Source: Clostridium sp. CMCC3677
Lineage (GTDB): Bacteria; Bacillota; Clostridia; Clostridiales; Clostridiaceae
Assembly: GCF_023845585.1 (NCBI RefSeq)
Contig: NZ_JAMQHS010000002.1
Span: 186,001-250,000, forward strand
DNA: 64,000 nt
Direction of reading: 5' to 3'
This document shows, in pieces, positions 62,782 to 64,000 of the stretch (position 1 is the first letter of the stretch; each line of letters opens with the position of its first letter). The position numbers were made by a program, and so were the translations under genes. A model generated the notes under the pieces. The model did no database searches and was not told the DNA's origin. It was given only the letters and a program-made list of their open reading frames with translations.

Positions 62782-64000
62782 ATGGGATTAACTAACCAGT
62801 CTACTGGCACTAATGCTTTAGATAAAGATTTAAACATTATTAGAACCTCTAAAGATGATAAAGTAATTGCACTTGCTGGTAATCCTAATGTTGGAAAGAG
62901 TACAGTTTTTAATAATTTAACTGGATTAAATCAGCATACAGGTAACTGGCCTGGTAAAACAGTAACTAATGCTACAGGCAAATACACTCATAAGAAAAAA
63001 GAATTCACCTTAGTTGATATTCCAGGCACATATTCTCTTATGGCTAATTCAGTTGAAGAAGAAGTTGCTAGAGATTTTATATGCTTTGGAAATCCTGATG
63101 CTACTGTGGTTATTGTTGATGCTACATGCCTTGAAAGAAACTTAAATCTAGTATTGCAAACACTTGAGATAACTGAAAATGTTTTAGTTTGTGTTAATTT
63201 AATGAATGAAGCTAAACGAAAAGGTATAGTGATAAATTTAGAAAAGCTTTCGTCTTTATTAGGTGTTCCAGTAGTAGGCACAAGTGCAAACATTGGCAAA
63301 GGACTGCAAGAATTAAAAGATGAAATTTATAATTTATCTTTTAATAGTGTAGAGAAAAACATTATAAGTATTAAATATAGTTCATTTATAGAAGATGCTA
63401 TATTATTAATTGAAAAAGTATTTCCAGATAAATTAAAATCTAAACTAAATACTAGGTGGCTTTCTTTAAAGCTATTAGAGGGTGATTTAACATTATTGTC
63501 TTCAATAGATAATTATATTGGATTTAAATTACTAGATGATACTAGTATTGCGAAGGCTATTTATAATGCTAAAGAATATTTAAAAATTAATGGATTAGAT
63601 GAAAATATGCTTAGAGATGAAATTGTAACAACATTAGTATGTATTGCTGAAAAAGTAAGTAAAGATGTAGTAGCTTTTAGCCTTGAAAAATATAATGATT
63701 TTGATAGGAAAATAGATAAAGTTTTAACTTCTAAAAAATTTGGTATTCCTATAATGATATTACTTTTAGCAGTAATATTTTGGATAACCATAACTGGAGC
63801 TAATGTTCCATCTGAAATTCTAGCTACTGGATTATTTTGGATTCAAGATAAACTTTCAGCATTCCTATTTTCTTTAGGGGCTCCTGTGTGGTTAGAGGGT
63901 GTATTAATTCAAGGCGTATACAGAACTCTTGCTTGGGTTGTTTCTGTAATGTTACCTCCTATGGCAATATTTTTTCCACTCTTTACTTTGCTTGAAGACT
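62782..64000 (+). CDS. feoB: Ferrous iron transporter FeoB, 5' part (cut by window end)
   Basis: The frame is open from ATG at 62782 (AAAGGAG 8 nt upstream) to the end of the window; 406 residues are seen of an expected 660-720. FeoB imports Fe(II) and has a cytosolic GTPase domain. After a ~28-residue extension come G1 GNPNVGKST (about 34), G2 GNWPGKTVT and G3 DIPGTYS. G4 reads NLMN (139-142) where the family has N-x-x-D. G5 is GTSANIGKGL. The first TM helices start at about 316 (FGIPIMILLLAVIFWITI), with the gate region FSLGAPVWLEGVLIQGVY. Confidence 0.95.
   Translation, partial: MGLTNQSTGTNALDKDLNIIRTSKDDKVIALAGNPNVGKSTVFNNLTGLNQHTGNWPGKTVTNATGKYTHKKKEFTLVDIPGTYSLMANSVEEEVARDFICFGNPDATVVIVDATCLERNLNLVLQTLEITENVLVCVNLMNEAKRKGIVINLEKLSSLLGVPVVGTSANIGKGLQELKDEIYNLSFNSVEKNIISIKYSSFIEDAILLIEKVFPDKLKSKLNTRWLSLKLLEGDLTLLSSIDNYIGFKLLDDTSIAKAIYNAKEYLKINGLDENMLRDEIVTTLVCIAEKVSKDVVAFSLEKYNDFDRKIDKVLTSKKFGIPIMILLLAVIFWITITGANVPSEILATGLFWIQDKLSAFLFSLGAPVWLEGVLIQGVYRTLAWVVSVMLPPMAIFFPLFTLLED

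Noticed and set aside
1..64000. CRISPR arrays, tRNA/rRNA genes, insertion sequences
   Set aside because: No regularly spaced repeats, cloverleaf or rRNA-like segments, or transposase genes were seen on reading both strands.

Overview
The window is AT-rich, low-GC Firmicute chromosome from a spore-forming Clostridium (sensu stricto). The supporting genes are spore photoproduct lyase, Csp-type germination-protease relatives, a fused IspH-ribosomal protein S1 gene and a clostridial mutS/mutL/miaA/hfq/lexA neighbourhood. A secondary alcohol (isopropanol) dehydrogenase nearly identical by eye to the C. beijerinckii enzyme suggests the C. beijerinckii / C. butyricum / non-proteolytic C. botulinum group. 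The species is not resolved. I see no prophage, transposon, CRISPR array, rRNA or tRNA gene. One stand-alone tyrosine recombinase is present.

Layout. 1-4.3 kb: the 3' end of a superoxide dismutase gene, two secreted cell-wall hydrolases and an orphan CrtI-like oxidoreductase. 4.4-10.7 kb: a small unknown gene, then ABC-F ATPase, small protein and SWIM/SNF2 helicase in one run, with an 8-codon leader ORF before the ABC-F gene. 10.9-15.2 kb: two MgtC paralogues flanking a glycerophosphodiester phosphodiesterase, then a six-TM chemoreceptor. 15.6-20 kb: splB, mutS and a 55-aa zinc ribbon. 20-24 kb: the trehalose operon treP-treC-treR with twin operators over its promoter. 24.2-29.6 kb: mutL-miaA-hfq-ynbB and convergent lexA with its own LexA box. 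29.8-33.4 kb: an acidic unknown, a lipoprotein, the tyrosine recombinase and YbaK. 33.8-41.6 kb (minus strand): miaB, an unknown, a GNAT, ispH-rpsA, cmk, a flavoprotein, DUF1653 and a pentapeptide protein. 41.7-44.4 kb: a TPP-riboswitch-controlled CytX transporter and a lipase-like protein. 44.6-48.5 kb: isopropanol dehydrogenase with a sigma-54 promoter and two palindromic enhancer sites, its broken sigma-54 activator, an independently transcribed structured RNA and an HMA-like small protein. 48.7-51.7 kb: Nudix, L,D-transpeptidase, PHP phosphoesterase and DUF488. 52-56.2 kb: a lipoprotein, secreted beta-amylase with an upstream cre site, and orphan FliB. 56.4-60 kb: two overlapping subtilisin-like Csp relatives. 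60.3-64 kb: DUF5661, a zinc ribbon, a frameshifted wall-binding-repeat protein, a DtxR-family regulator and divergent feoA-feoB, with feoB cut by the window edge.

Most notable points: (1) the ADH locus has intact sigma-54 promoter architecture but its adjacent activator has lost part of the AAA+ domain; (2) a roughly 200-nt GC-rich ncRNA has its own promoter and terminator; (3) the spore photoproduct lyase has moved its hydrogen-donor cysteine relative to Bacillus; (4) several genes (ABC-F, hfq, second mgtC) have unusual leaders or mini-ORFs that decide translation; (5) a palindrome centred on a good LexA box lies where no SOS gene is evident. Stem-loop calls are by eye. Where G.U pairs are allowed on only one strand, I used that to infer the transcribed strand.
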